In this document: in pieces, positions 1 through 7,619 of the stretch
Layout of the letters: each line of letters begins with the position of its first letter
Position numbering within the stretch: the stretch's first letter is position 1
Origin: Dictyocoela muelleri
Taxonomy: Eukaryota; Microsporidia
Assembly: GCA_016256075.1 (NCBI GenBank)
Contig: SDVU01000061.1
Location: forward strand, 1 to 23,236
Reading direction: 5' to 3'
Length of the DNA: 23,236 bases
The notes under the pieces: generated by a model
What the model was told of the DNA's origin: nothing
Databases searched by the model: none
What the model saw: the letters and a program-made list of their open reading frames with translations, nothing else
Translations under genes and position numbers: made by a program

Positions 1-150
1 CTTAGGAAGTGACGTATTATTGGAACACCAGGAACCAAAGGTCATAAGACTATGGTTGGAGACAACTCTCCGGGTTGACAGCTATGGATGTTGTCAGCAT
101 GTAATATATTAATATGCGCACAAGCTCCAAAAAATTTAAGTATCAAGGTT
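1..150 (+). repeat. Repeat R, copy A (tail end)
   Basis: This stretch resembles two other places in the window. Bases 55-101 (starting GTTGGAGACA and ending TTGTCAGCATG) align with 7241-7284 (starting GTTGGAGACA, ending ATTGTCAGTATG) and more loosely with the end of the copy at 12575-13160 (CTCGGGTTGGCAA). Just after, around 137-150, comes a short piece (TTTAAGTATCAAGGTT) that matches the head of the copy at 6049, so a second, truncated unit may follow directly. The copy continues beyond the left edge. No coding potential is seen. The family is not recognised; it has no terminal inverted repeats that I can find. Confidence 0.4.
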
Positions 151-775
151 AATTAAATTATTTTAAATAAAATTAAATTAAGATTCCAATTAATGTCATA
201 AATCAGTCAGTCAGAATAAAAAGTAAGAATCATTTTAAATAGTTTGTATACTTGATATAGACTTTGTTTACTCTTTTATTGAGAATTAAAAGACATACCT
301 GATTTTGCGTCTAATTTAAGTGACACGCAAATGCAAAATAGAATATGATTTTAAAAATACACGATAGGAATTTTAATTACCCGTATTTTGCTGGGTCATT
401 GAAAAACAAAAATATTTATATTAAGATAATTTATAATTGATAATATTTGAAGATTAATAGTCAAAGATCTAGAGACTAAGATTGGGGAGAATTCTGCAAT
501 GAGTAATTATAGTATATGTGTAAAATATGAATAATGATAATTTAATACTTAAAACAATGTGTAGAAAATTAAATAATTTTCTAAAAAGATCATAAAAACC
601 TCGTTATTTTGGGAGGATTTTTAATTTTACGTTTAAATTTACCTGAAATTAAGATTTAAAAAAAGATTAATTATTTTTAAAGGGAAAATTAACTTTATTC
701 TCAGAAAATCATACGAATATTTATTTTCAAAAAGACGTTAAAATCGTACAAAATAAACATTAAAAAATAATATCT
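151..775. other. A+T-rich spacer, no gene seen
   Basis: No open frame resembles a protein. A short piece near 385-420 (TGCTGGGTCATTGA) resembles 13009-13022 inside repeat R copy C (TGCTGAGTCATTGA), so this may be decayed repeat R. At 720-725 there is an AATAAA on the minus strand, about 50 bases after the stop of the neighbouring methyltransferase gene, which could serve as its polyadenylation signal. Confidence 0.4.
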
Positions 776-2149
776 TTAATCGCCATTCATTTTGTAAATA
801 AAAACTGTACGACTGTAATTCGCAAGTTTTTGTTCGACAGAACAAATTAATTTAAAATACCGAAAAATTTTTAAAATATCTTTTTTAAGATCTGAAATTG
901 CCCAAAACCCAATATATTCTGAATATTGACCAATAGTGAGTAGCTTTTTGTAATAATCAAGAATATTACCTTTTATAGATGCTCTTATCCCATAAGGTGG
1001 ATCTGTTAAAACTGCATTTATGAGAATTTTTTTACTCAAATGTGATGTTTCACCTTTATTTTTTAAACTTTGCCTTTTATTACCATTTTTATAATTATCA
1101 TTACCTGAAATTAATACTGTCTTAACCGGTAAATTAAATAAATCACCTACACATATGCCTAAAATATTTACCATAACCCCAAATTGATAAAAATTCGAAT
1201 AAACATCATAACCCTTAACTAGTGTTCTTGAATTATTTTTAATTTCATTCCTACCGATCAACTCTTTCTTTTGAATTTCAGTTCCTATCCCGTATATTCC
1301 AAAAATAGAAGCTGCATGCAGAATACTACAACTTCCACAACACGGATCTAAAATGATCGAGTTTCTTTTTAAGCGACAAGCATTTATCATGAAAATTGAT
1401 AATTCTAGGTCAAGACTTGTATGGCCAATAAAGTTTCTATTTTTTATACCCCATTTTAAAAATCTTTTTCTGTTTGTTGTGCAATATTTTTCACCAAAAT
1501 AGATAAAGTCTTGCGTAGTTGTTACTGTTATTTCAGATCTATCGACTTTTGGTTGAGACTCAGGGCTGTTAAATGATTTATAATTTTTTTCGATACCATT
1601 AGCATCATTTTGATTTATATTGTCATTAATATCATTATCAATTGAGTCTTTGATAGTTTGATCATTAACAATAGAATCATTATTACTTTGACCATTACTG
1701 CTTTGATCATCACTATTTTTATCATTTTTACTTTGACCATTATCAATAGACTCATTATTACTTTGTTCATTTTTACTAGTTTTTTCGATTTTAAAATTAA
1801 GGGAGTATGAATATTCAATAAGCTTATCTCTTAAACCTTTAATTTTATTTCCATACGAAGTAACATGAATTAGAGTACCTTTTTTATTTTTAACATAATT
1901 TGATTCTATTGTTAATCCCAACTTTATTCGTTGCAAAACATCATTTAAATTCTCTTTTTTTATAAAATAATCGATATTTTTGCAAAATATGGATCTTTCA
2001 ACGTAAAAATTTATATTTTCGATGGTTGTTTCAATAACGTAAAACGGGAAATCTTGGCTTAAAATTGTATAATTGTGGAGAAGGATTTCCATTTCTTTTA
2101 TGGCAAAGTCTTTTAGTGTGGTTGATAGACGTATTAAAAAGGAATTCAT
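776..2149 (-). CDS. TRM11: tRNA (guanine-N2)-methyltransferase, Trm11 family
   Basis: A 457-residue protein with the signatures of Trm11. In yeast this enzyme, with its partner Trm112, methylates N2 of guanosine 10 in tRNA using S-adenosylmethionine. Residues 240-250 read NFIGHTSLDLEL, close to the family's GxTSxxxEL block. Residues 268-276 (DPCCGSCSI) are the SAM-binding loop, where most relatives have DPFxGTGS. Residues 383-389 (DPPYGIR) are the catalytic D/NPPY motif. Residues 1-120 fit the N-terminal THUMP-like part, poorly conserved. Residues 125-190 are a low-complexity Ser/Asn/Asp/Gln insert. Total length is near the yeast protein (about 430), so the N-terminal and catalytic parts are probably trimmed. 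The ATG is supported by a CCC motif just upstream. No operon-like neighbour. Family assignment is firm; exact substrate is inferred. Confidence 0.9.
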   Translation of the reverse strand: MNSFLIRLSTTLKDFAIKEMEILLHNYTILSQDFPFYVIETTIENINFYVERSIFCKNIDYFIKKENLNDVLQRIKLGLTIESNYVKNKKGTLIHVTSYGNKIKGLRDKLIEYSYSLNFKIEKTSKNEQSNNESIDNGQSKNDKNSDDQSSNGQSNNDSIVNDQTIKDSIDNDINDNINQNDANGIEKNYKSFNSPESQPKVDRSEITVTTTQDFIYFGEKYCTTNRKRFLKWGIKNRNFIGHTSLDLELSIFMINACRLKRNSIILDPCCGSCSILHAASIFGIYGIGTEIQKKELIGRNEIKNNSRTLVKGYDVYSNFYQFGVMVNILGICVGDLFNLPVKTVLISGNDNYKNGNKRQSLKNKGETSHLSKKILINAVLTDPPYGIRASIKGNILDYYKKLLTIGQYSEYIGFWAISDLKKDILKIFRYFKLICSVEQKLANYSRTVFIYKMNGD

Positions 2150-2151
2150 AA

Positions 2152-2157
2152 GGGTCG
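2152..2157 (-). promoter_or_regulatory. CCC motif upstream of the TRM11 start
   Basis: On the minus strand the bases read CGACCCTT directly before ATG, placing CCC three to five bases upstream. A CCC- or GGG-like motif this close to the start is a known feature of microsporidian genes. It supports the chosen start and implies a very short 5-prime leader. Confidence 0.55.
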
Positions 2158-2290
2158 TATTTATTGTGATTATAAAATGAACTTTTATTGATAATTATGA
2201 ATTAATTTTGCAATTACAAACAGATCTCCTTAATGTGAACACTAACTGACAAAATTTTTGACGTGTTCACATTAAATTTAAAGTGAACAC

Positions 2291-2344
2291 TAACTGTGGT
2301 TAACCAATCGGGAAATTTCCTCAGCCTGCGACTAGGTTCGAATC
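2291..2344 (+). other. tRNA-like A and B box sequence
   Basis: The stretch has an A-box-like TAACTGTGGTTA and a perfect B-box core GGTTCGAATC at 2335-2344, spaced as in a tRNA. A full cloverleaf does not form: no matching acceptor arms are seen. The same layout occurs at the heads of repeat R copies (A box at 12593, B box at 12637). It is best read as a tRNA-derived relic. Confidence 0.35.
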
Positions 2345-2676
2345 TGATTGAAACATTTTATTTATTTTTTTATCTAATAAATTATATTTTTTTAATGTTT
2401 ATAATATTATTTTTACAAATTTTTTAATTTACATAAATTCTCGTTCACCGAGATTCGAAACTAAGATTTTAACTATTTTCTAATTATTAATTATAACTTG
2501 AACGGAGGTCGTTGTTTAATTACGTTACTGATATTCAAATATTAATGAAAAATATTGAATAAATTTGTTTTTTTTTAATTCATTCTATTAAATTAGATAT
2601 ATAAATTTTGTTCTAAAAATTTTGTGTCTTTTTTTGAAAGATACCCAAATTAAAGGTAGTTTACCTTTGAATTATT

Positions 2677-3004
2677 GGTTCTCCAACGGGTTAAACCCTC
2701 TATTTTTAGTAAATCACCATCCGTAAGAGAAAATTACATTATTCTTATCTGAAATAAGCTTAAAATCCTAATTTATTTTTATTTATAACGATAATAATTC
2801 CTTTATGTCTAAAGATAGAAGTTTCCAAAATCCCCGCCTTGCGGAAAAATCTAAAAATTCCATATTTAGACAAAAAAGGAATTATTGTTGTTATAAATAA
2901 AAATAAATCGTGATTTTACGCTTATTTAAGATAAGAATCATGTAATTTCCTCTTACAGATGACGATTTATTAAAAAATAGGGGTGCTTAACCCTTTGGAG
3001 AACC
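2677..3004. mobile_element. Hairpin MITE with Merlin-type ends
   Basis: A 328-bp near-palindrome. The left end is GGTTCTCCAACGGGTTAA; the right end, reversed, is GGTTCTCCAAAGGGTTAA. The flanks are GAATTATT (2669-2676) and GAATATTT (3005-3012), a candidate 8-bp target duplication with two differences. The arms meet near 2840. The end motif GGTTCTCxAACGGGTTA is the same as in the Merlin element at 10891-12371, so this is probably a non-autonomous derivative moved by a Merlin transposase. No coding potential. Confidence 0.75.
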
Positions 3005-3295
3005 GAATATTTCTAGCTCGCTTGTTTTGAAACCAATTGTATAATTTTTGAACAAATAGAAATGTTTTGGTAGTGTGTCTATTTCTCATAACATATTTAT
3101 TTTCTTGTTGGAATTATTGAATAAAATGAGCTTATTTTTACCTTTAATTATATTGTTTACATACCCTAAGGATATTTTTTTCTTCATAGAAGACGACCTT
3201 TGGCTCACATATGGATTTTCCTAAAAAACTTTAGAATTTCAATCTTTTATTTTATTGTTAAGTCTTTTCTCTTATTTTTTTGGTTTTCATAATAT
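3005..3295. other. Spacer inside the composite element
   Basis: No gene, repeat or inverted structure recognised here. Confidence 0.3.
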
Positions 3296-3371
3296 AAGGG
3301 TTTAAAAAATATATTTTAAATATATTTAAAAATATTTTTTTTGGAGTTCATGTTTAAAAAAAGAATTTGAC
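3296..3371 (+). repeat. Direct repeat 1 flanking the minisatellite
   Basis: This stretch (AAGGGTTTAAAAAATAT through a GTTCATGTTTA block to GAATTT) is repeated in the same orientation at 3880-3951 with a few differences. The two copies bracket the stem-loops and the palindromic minisatellite, so the inner 0.5 kb may be an insertion, or the repeats may be the result of a duplication. Confidence 0.65.
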
Positions 3372-3378
3372 TGCTTTA

Positions 3379-3432
3379 GTCAAAAATCTCCTGCGGTGAG
3401 GTTTGGGGTAGCAATCACCGGAGATTTTTGAC
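3379..3432. repeat. Stem-loop left of the minisatellite
   Basis: GTCAAAAATCTCC at the left pairs with GGAGATTTTTGAC at the right, with a further GGTGA/TCACC pair inside. A related stem-loop at 3841-3870 (GGTCAAAATCGCC and GATTTTTGACC) closes the other side, so the minisatellite sits between two similar hairpins. Confidence 0.65.
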
Positions 3433-3437
3433 CCAAT

Positions 3438-3836
3438 TCTATTTTTAACCCCTTTTCTTAACCCCTATTTTTTAACCCATATTTTCTAACCCATATTTTC
3501 TAACCCTATTTTTACCCCTATTTTTTAAACCTTTTTTTTACCCTTATTTTTTAACTGTTTTTTTAACCGTTATTTTTACCCCTATTTTTTACCAAAGGTT
3601 TAAAAATAACGGTTAAAAAATAACGGTTAAAAAAAACAGTTAAAAAATAAGGGTTAAAAATAAAGGTTAAAAAATAGGTGTGAAAATAGGGTTATAAAAT
3701 AATGGTTAAAAAATAGGGGTTAAAAAATAGGGGTTAAAAAATAAGGGTTAAAAAAAGGGTTAAAAATAATGGTTTAAGAATAAGGGTTAAAATATAGGTA
3801 AAAAAGATGGGTTAAAAAATAGGGGTTAATAAACCG
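3438..3836. repeat. Palindromic minisatellite of GGGGTTAAAAAATA-type units
   Basis: The left part (3438 to about 3596) is a run of about ten units like TAACCCCTATTTTT. At about 3596 the strand switches and the right part (to 3836) is a run of about fifteen units like GGGGTTAAAAAATA. Units are 12-15 bases and diverged. The two runs are inverted copies, so the whole can fold as one long hairpin with its centre at the ACCAAAGGT near 3592-3600. The G-rich strand points outward on both sides, as in two telomere-like arrays joined at their internal ends, but the unit is not the TTAGG reported for Encephalitozoon telomeres. Confidence 0.75.
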
Positions 3837-3840
3837 TTAG

Positions 3841-3870
3841 GGTCAAAATCGCCTGCGATGATTTTTGACC
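3841..3870. repeat. Stem-loop right of the minisatellite
   Basis: GGTCAAAA and TTTTTGACC pair across an inner TCGCCTGCGA that can itself pair. It matches the stem-loop at 3379-3432 in sequence and position. Confidence 0.55.
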
Positions 3871-3879
3871 GTAACATTT

Positions 3880-3951
3880 AAGGGTTAAAAAAATATCTTT
3901 TAAATATATTTAAAAATATTTTGAGTGTTCATGTTTAGAACGAGAATTTAA
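3880..3951 (+). repeat. Direct repeat 2 flanking the minisatellite
   Basis: Second copy of the repeat at 3296-3371, sharing AAATATATTTAAAAATATTTT and the GTTCATGTTTA block. Confidence 0.65.
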
Positions 3952-4133
3952 CACATTTAATGTGAACACATACTATTTTTTATATGAAATAAATTGTATT
4001 AAGAATTTTTGTGTTCATAATAAACGATGTTCATATAAGAGAGCGTTTACATTAAGGAGATCTGTCTGTATTTTTATTTTCAGGTTAATTATACTTTTTT
4101 ATTAAGAGTTTATTATTATTAAGGATTAATAAT

Positions 4134-4214
4134 ATATTACTAATGGTTTAATATTAATTATTTAGGGTTTAATATAGAATTCAAGGCTTTGAAATAAATT
4201 ATTGAAGTTTTAAT
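4134..4214 (+). repeat. 81-bp direct repeat, left copy
   Basis: The stretch from ATATTACTAATGG to GTTTTAAT is repeated in the same orientation at 4671-4750, with about 90% identity by eye. The repeats bracket the MULE relic at 4215-4670. This is far too long for a MULE target duplication (usually 8-11 bp), so it is either a segmental duplication or two copies of a small repeat. Confidence 0.8.
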
Positions 4215-4673
4215 CGTAAAGCGTTTTTTCGGCCCATGGGCCGAAAAAATGCTTTACTTATAGACGAATAGCTTTTGGAATATGGGCCGAAAAAACGCTT
4301 TATAGATAAGATTCTTAATAAAGTTCCTCGAACAACCAATTGCCTTTAAAAGTTTCATAGATGGCTAAATAATCTTTTTATAAAAGCACATCCTGACCTA
4401 GGTCTCTTTGGAGAAGAATTAATTAAGGAAATACATTTTTCTAGTAAAAAAATGTTGAACCATCTTTATAACTTGGCTAAAAAAGTTTCCAAAACAACTT
4501 TGAAAGATGATCTTTTATGGTATAAAATTTCAAAATTTGAAGAGATCGATCCATTGGGATTTGTTAGAAACTGTTGCATGCATATACAAGGGGAATTCAA
4601 AAGAATAAAAATTTTATTAATCAATTCGTAATTCTATGACGTCATTTTTGGGGCCGAAAAACGCTCGGCCATA
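4215..4673 (+). mobile_element. MULE relic with hairpin ends
   Basis: The left end is a palindrome (4216-4257, GTAAAGCGTTTTTTCGGCCC and its complement), followed by a third arm GGGCCGAAAAAACGCTTTA at 4284. The right end (4642-4673) carries TTTTTGGGGCCGAAAAACGC. The interior encodes the C-terminal part of a MULE transposase. The right-end motif resembles that of the larger MULE at 20985-21003 (TTTTTTGGGAACGAAAA). It is an internally deleted or 5-prime truncated copy. Confidence 0.6.
4323..4631 (+). pseudogene. MULE transposase C-terminal fragment
   Basis: One frame reads VPRTTNCL, a stop, then KFHRWLNNLFIKAHPDLGLF and continues open to a stop at 4629-4631. This matches the PRTTNxxExxHxxLN...HPxL block found near the C-terminus of FLYWCH-type MULE transposases; the stop stands where a Glu codon is expected (TAA for GAA). 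FIKAHP is also present in the larger MULE at 16921-21032, so the two are probably the same subfamily. The catalytic core is absent, so this copy is dead. About 70 residues after the motif are not recognised. Confidence 0.65.
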
Positions 4674-4750
4674 TTACTAATGGTTTAATATTAATTATTA
4701 AGGGTTTAATTAGAATTCAGGGTTTTAAAATAAATTATTGAGGTTTTAAT
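4671..4750 (+). repeat. 81-bp direct repeat, right copy
   Basis: Second copy of 4134-4214. It starts immediately at the edge of the MULE right end (GGCC then ATATTAC), which makes the junction of relic and repeat sharp. Confidence 0.8.
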
Positions 4751-4965
4751 ATCAATAAAATCTTTAAATTTTCTAAAAAAACCGGGTTTTTTCTTATAAA
4801 TTGTTATTAATTATTAAAAATTATTCCTGAAGAACTTTAAGTATTTTCTGATATGAAAATATATCTGAATTGAAAAAGGTCTAATACCGGTAATTTAGAA
4901 GGTTAATAATTGAAATGTTTTTTTTGGTTAATTAAAATATTTAAATTATTATTTAAATTTAGATG
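4751..4965. other. A+T-rich spacer
   Basis: No gene, repeat or inverted structure recognised. Confidence 0.3.
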
Positions 4966-4973
4966 AAATTAAA

Positions 4974-5496
4974 GGTTAATGCTAATTATACGCCTTTTTT
5001 AAAATTACACGCCTCTTTAAAAAAATTTAAGTCCACAACTTGTGATAACAAATTTACGATGCGAAATAATTCTTTAGTGGGTATTATCTCTTCTGTAATT
5101 ATTTCATATCTTGAATTGGTAGTCTATATCTATTTGTAGGTTTTAGCCTTCTATACAGGCGAGCCCGATAAAAAAAATCTAAAAATCTCGTGAAAATACT
5201 GTTCCAGATGTGTTTTTTATTGTTGATAAGGCTTATATATAGATATATGAAATAAAACATGCACGATGTTCTATGTCATATATCTATATGTGGGAATATT
5301 ATAGTTAAAAAACACTTATGGAACAGTTTTTTTCGCGAGATTTTTAGATATTTTTTTTATCGGAGTTCGCCTGTATATAAGACTTAAAACTCGTCAATAT
5401 ATAAGAGTAACCCTGAATTTCTTGTCAGAAGGTGGATACTAAAAAAATTTGGAAAAGGTGCATAATTATAAAAAAGACGTTTAATTAGCATCAACC
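4974..5496. mobile_element. Hairpin MITE 1 of a back-to-back pair
   Basis: The ends are inverted copies: GGTTAATGCTAATTA on the left and, reversed, GGTTGATGCTAATTA on the right, extending to about 28 bases with three mismatches. A second long pair of arms lies inside (about 5150-5255 and 5275-5395; both contain ACAGGCGA, TCTAAAAATCTCG and CTGTTCCA). Flanks are AAATTAAA (4966-4973) and AAATTAAG (5497-5504), an 8-bp target duplication with one difference. GG-starting ends with 8-bp duplications fit Merlin or a related family. No coding potential. Confidence 0.75.
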
Positions 5497-5504
5497 AAAT
5501 TAAG

Positions 5505-5864
5505 GGTAATTGAGTCGGGGGTTTTTTTTTTTGGGGGGGGGACAAATTTTTTGATTAAAAAAAAATGTAAGGGAAATTTCATGCAATTAAAAATAAAATT
5601 AATTTGGTACTTGTCTTTTGTAATTTAAAATTGTATTTTATTTGGAACTGGGTCAATTTGTCTTTAAGATCGAGTGATCGTGCGTTTTTTAAAATATTTG
5701 ATTGCTCGATCTTAAAGACAAATTGACTCTCTTCCAAATAAAATACAATTTTAAATTACAAAAGACAAGGAGCAAATTTAATTTTTTTTTAATTACATGA
5801 AATTCTCCTTACAATTTTATTTTTTTAATCAAAAAATTTGCCCAAAAAAAACGAGACAATTACC
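5505..5864. mobile_element. Hairpin MITE 2 of a back-to-back pair
   Basis: A 360-bp near-palindrome centred near 5690. The ends are GGTAATTGAGTC and, reversed, GGTAATTGTCTC; both arms contain CAAATTTTTTGATT and the GATCTTAAAGACAAATTGA block (or its complement). It is flanked by a perfect 8-bp duplication AAATTAAG at 5497-5504 and 5865-5872. The left duplication is also the right duplication of MITE 1, so one element inserted exactly at the other's target site. The left arm has long T and G runs (5521-5541) missing from the right arm. Confidence 0.8.
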
Positions 5865-5872
5865 AAATTAAG

Positions 5873-6048
5873 TATTATGTATAAAACATTTTTGATTGGT
5901 ACATAAGAGAGGATGAGATAACGAGTATATAAAATTTGTAGAATACTTTATTTTAAATAAAATAATGAATATAATTTTTTGGATCATAGAATGAAAATAT
6001 TTAATTTTTCAAATTTTATGTGTAGAAAATAAACTTTTACAACTACAA
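5873..6048. other. A+T-rich spacer
   Basis: Nothing recognised. Confidence 0.3.
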
Positions 6049-6240
6049 AGGGTCAGGAAGGTCAGTGTTTACGACATGTAACATTTAAGTATCAAGGTTC
6101 GAATTGTAGATGAAGTCATTTTAATCAAAAATTGGAATTATCATTAACCGATTGTTATCTATAGAACTATAGATTAATATACAGTTGTTTTAATGTGGTA
6201 AATTTGAGTAAAGTTAACTAAAATATTTTAGAAATAGTAT
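6049..6240 (+). repeat. Repeat R, head copy B1
   Basis: The head GGTCAGGAAGGTCAGTG is followed by ATTTAAGTATCAAGGTTCGAATT, with a B-box-like GGTTCGAATT at 6096-6105. It aligns with 12581-12646 (AAGGTCAGATAGATCAGTGG, B box at 12637). Further on, ATACAGTTGTTTTAA (6179) matches ATGTAGTTGTTCCA (12849) and CATAGTTGTTCTA (6978). The copy is cut by the MITE at 6241. Confidence 0.45.
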
Positions 6241-6526
6241 CAAAACACTGCACCAAACTCGGAAGCTTTAGTAAGAGCTTATAAAAAACTGATTTCTCAG
6301 ATGTAATTATATAATAAATAACACTGTCTTTGATAATATGTATTATCCCAAAATGAATGGGAGGAAAATATTTTTTTTTCTTGAAAAATATTTTTTAAAC
6401 TTCGATACTGTCCGTTTTTGGTAATACATATATTAGTAAAGATGATGTATTAATTATATAAATACATCTGATAATCAGTTTTTGATAAGTTCTTGCCAAT
6501 TCTTCGAAATTTGGTGTAGTGTTTTG
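6241..6526. mobile_element. 286-bp MITE with CAAAACACT ends
   Basis: The left end CAAAACACTGCACCAAA and the reversed right end CAAAACACTACACCAAA differ at one base. The arms continue as weaker inverted copies (AAGAGCTTATAAAAAACTGAT against AAGAACTTATCAAAAACTGAT) towards a centre near 6385. The flanks (AGTAT on the left, GTAAT on the right) give no clear target duplication, so the superfamily stays open. No coding potential. It interrupts repeat R. Confidence 0.7.
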
Positions 6527-6844
6527 GTAATATCAATCATTTATAATAAAATCGAAAAGATTCGCCCGGTTTTTGAATTAGATAGTGATCTATCTCAGCA
6601 AGAATGAATCTAAAGAATTCATAACAATGTATATAATTAACTGTTTTACTGAGCTATTGATGAAACATAAATATTATATACATCTGGCAGTTTAACGATA
6701 TCACTACTATAAGATCAAGGACTATAAGTCTAATACACGTTAGAGATGAGTATCAAGATTACGATAATAGATTTCTAAACATTTTATATTCATTAATTAT
6801 TGACAAAATTTAAATCTCATTAATTAATAATTGCCAATTATGCA
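6527..6844. other. Spacer with decayed repeat R
   Basis: No gene seen. GAGATGAGTATCAAGATTACG (6744) loosely resembles the repeat R head (TTTAAGTATCAAGGTTCG), so this may be the continuation of the interrupted copy or another fragment. Nothing else is recognised. Confidence 0.3.
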
Positions 6845-7310
6845 AGTCTAGATAGCTTGTGGTTAACACTCTAGAATGTGGGATTTAACTATCTTTGTTC
6901 TTAATTCACTGACGTCACTCTTTAATAAATAATTAGGATTGACATTAAGTGATCAAAAACTATAAAACAAGGGTAATACATAGTTGTTCTAGGTTATTAT
7001 ATCTGATTAAGAGTCGGACTTATAAAACAATGAGCATTTGAGACTCTTCAAGATGTGTGTATGAGTACAACATGCATTTTGGCAGCATAAGTGGTGAAAA
7101 TAAAAAAAAATATGAAAAGTCTATAATATTTCGTAACTTGCTTCATTATATAAAACGAAAATCGCGTAAACATATGAGCCTTTTGGTGGCATAGAAGTGA
7201 GTATAATTTGAATGCAAAGAACTAAATGCTAAAGAATAAGGTTGGAGACACACTGTGTTGGCAATTGTGATTATTGTCAGTATGAAATATAAAATATATT
7301 GCTAATTGTG
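6845..7310 (+). repeat. Repeat R, copy B2 (head to tail)
   Basis: The head has an A-box-like TAGCTTGTGGTTAAC at 6853. The middle shares ACGAAAATCGCGTA (7155-7168) exactly with 13024-13037. The tail (7241-7284) matches copy A at 55-101. Overall length is about 450 bp. No reading frame and no terminal inverted repeats are seen. The tRNA-like head would fit a SINE-like element, though this length is unusual for one. Confidence 0.45.
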
Positions 7311-7619
7311 CATAAAATATACGGATTTTTAGTAAAATTTCTTTAATAATTGTTTTTTTAAAAAAATATAAACAAGTACATATATGAAGAGGTTTAACCT
7401 GATTATTTTAAATACTATTGATATAAATTTTCTTTAATTATCTTGAATTCATTTATTTAAGAAATAAACCTATTGAATTATTTTTTAACCCTCAAATAAG
7501 TGCTTCCTAACGTGAACTCCACCCCACTTGAGGCAATTTGTATTTTAAAGTGAGCGGATTTGGATTTTCGCGGGAAGTGATCGGATTTTCCTGAGCAGTG
7601 CTATTTAGATTTTCGGGAT
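7311..7619. other. Spacer with one short direct repeat
   Basis: GGTTTAACCTGATTA through CTTGAATTCAT (7391-7452) is repeated with moderate divergence at 12439-12508 (GGTTTAATCTGATTA through CTGAAATTCAT). In both cases it lies next to a repeat R copy, so it may be part of that family. At 7553-7619 the phrase GGATTTTC recurs in a short, irregular tandem pattern up to the hAT edge. Confidence 0.35.

Larger units (their letters stand above)
2215..4070. repeat. Unclassified composite element with 26-bp inverted ends
   Basis: The two ends are inverted copies. The left end begins TACAAACAGATCTCC and runs into TTAATGTGAAC; the right end, read on the other strand, begins TACAGACAGATCTCC and runs into TTAATGTAAAC, giving about 26 bases with two mismatches. 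Inside each end the motif TGTGAACAC recurs (near 2234, 2284 and 3980), and GTGAACACTAACTG is repeated directly at 2236 and 2282. The interior holds a Merlin-type MITE, two 75-bp direct repeats and a palindromic minisatellite. No transposase reading frame is visible, and I see no target duplication outside the ends. It could be a non-autonomous transposon or an ordinary inverted duplication. Confidence 0.45.

Noticed and set aside
2291-2344. A functional tRNA gene
   Set aside because: A and B boxes are present but no acceptor stem or anticodon arm can be formed.
3438-3836. A true telomere or chromosome end
   Set aside because: It is internal, the units are highly diverged, and they include long A or T runs unlike known microsporidian telomeres. 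Kept only as a possibility in the findings.
4974-5864. MITE 1 and MITE 2 as one composite element
   Set aside because: Each has its own pair of inverted ends, and the target word stands between them.
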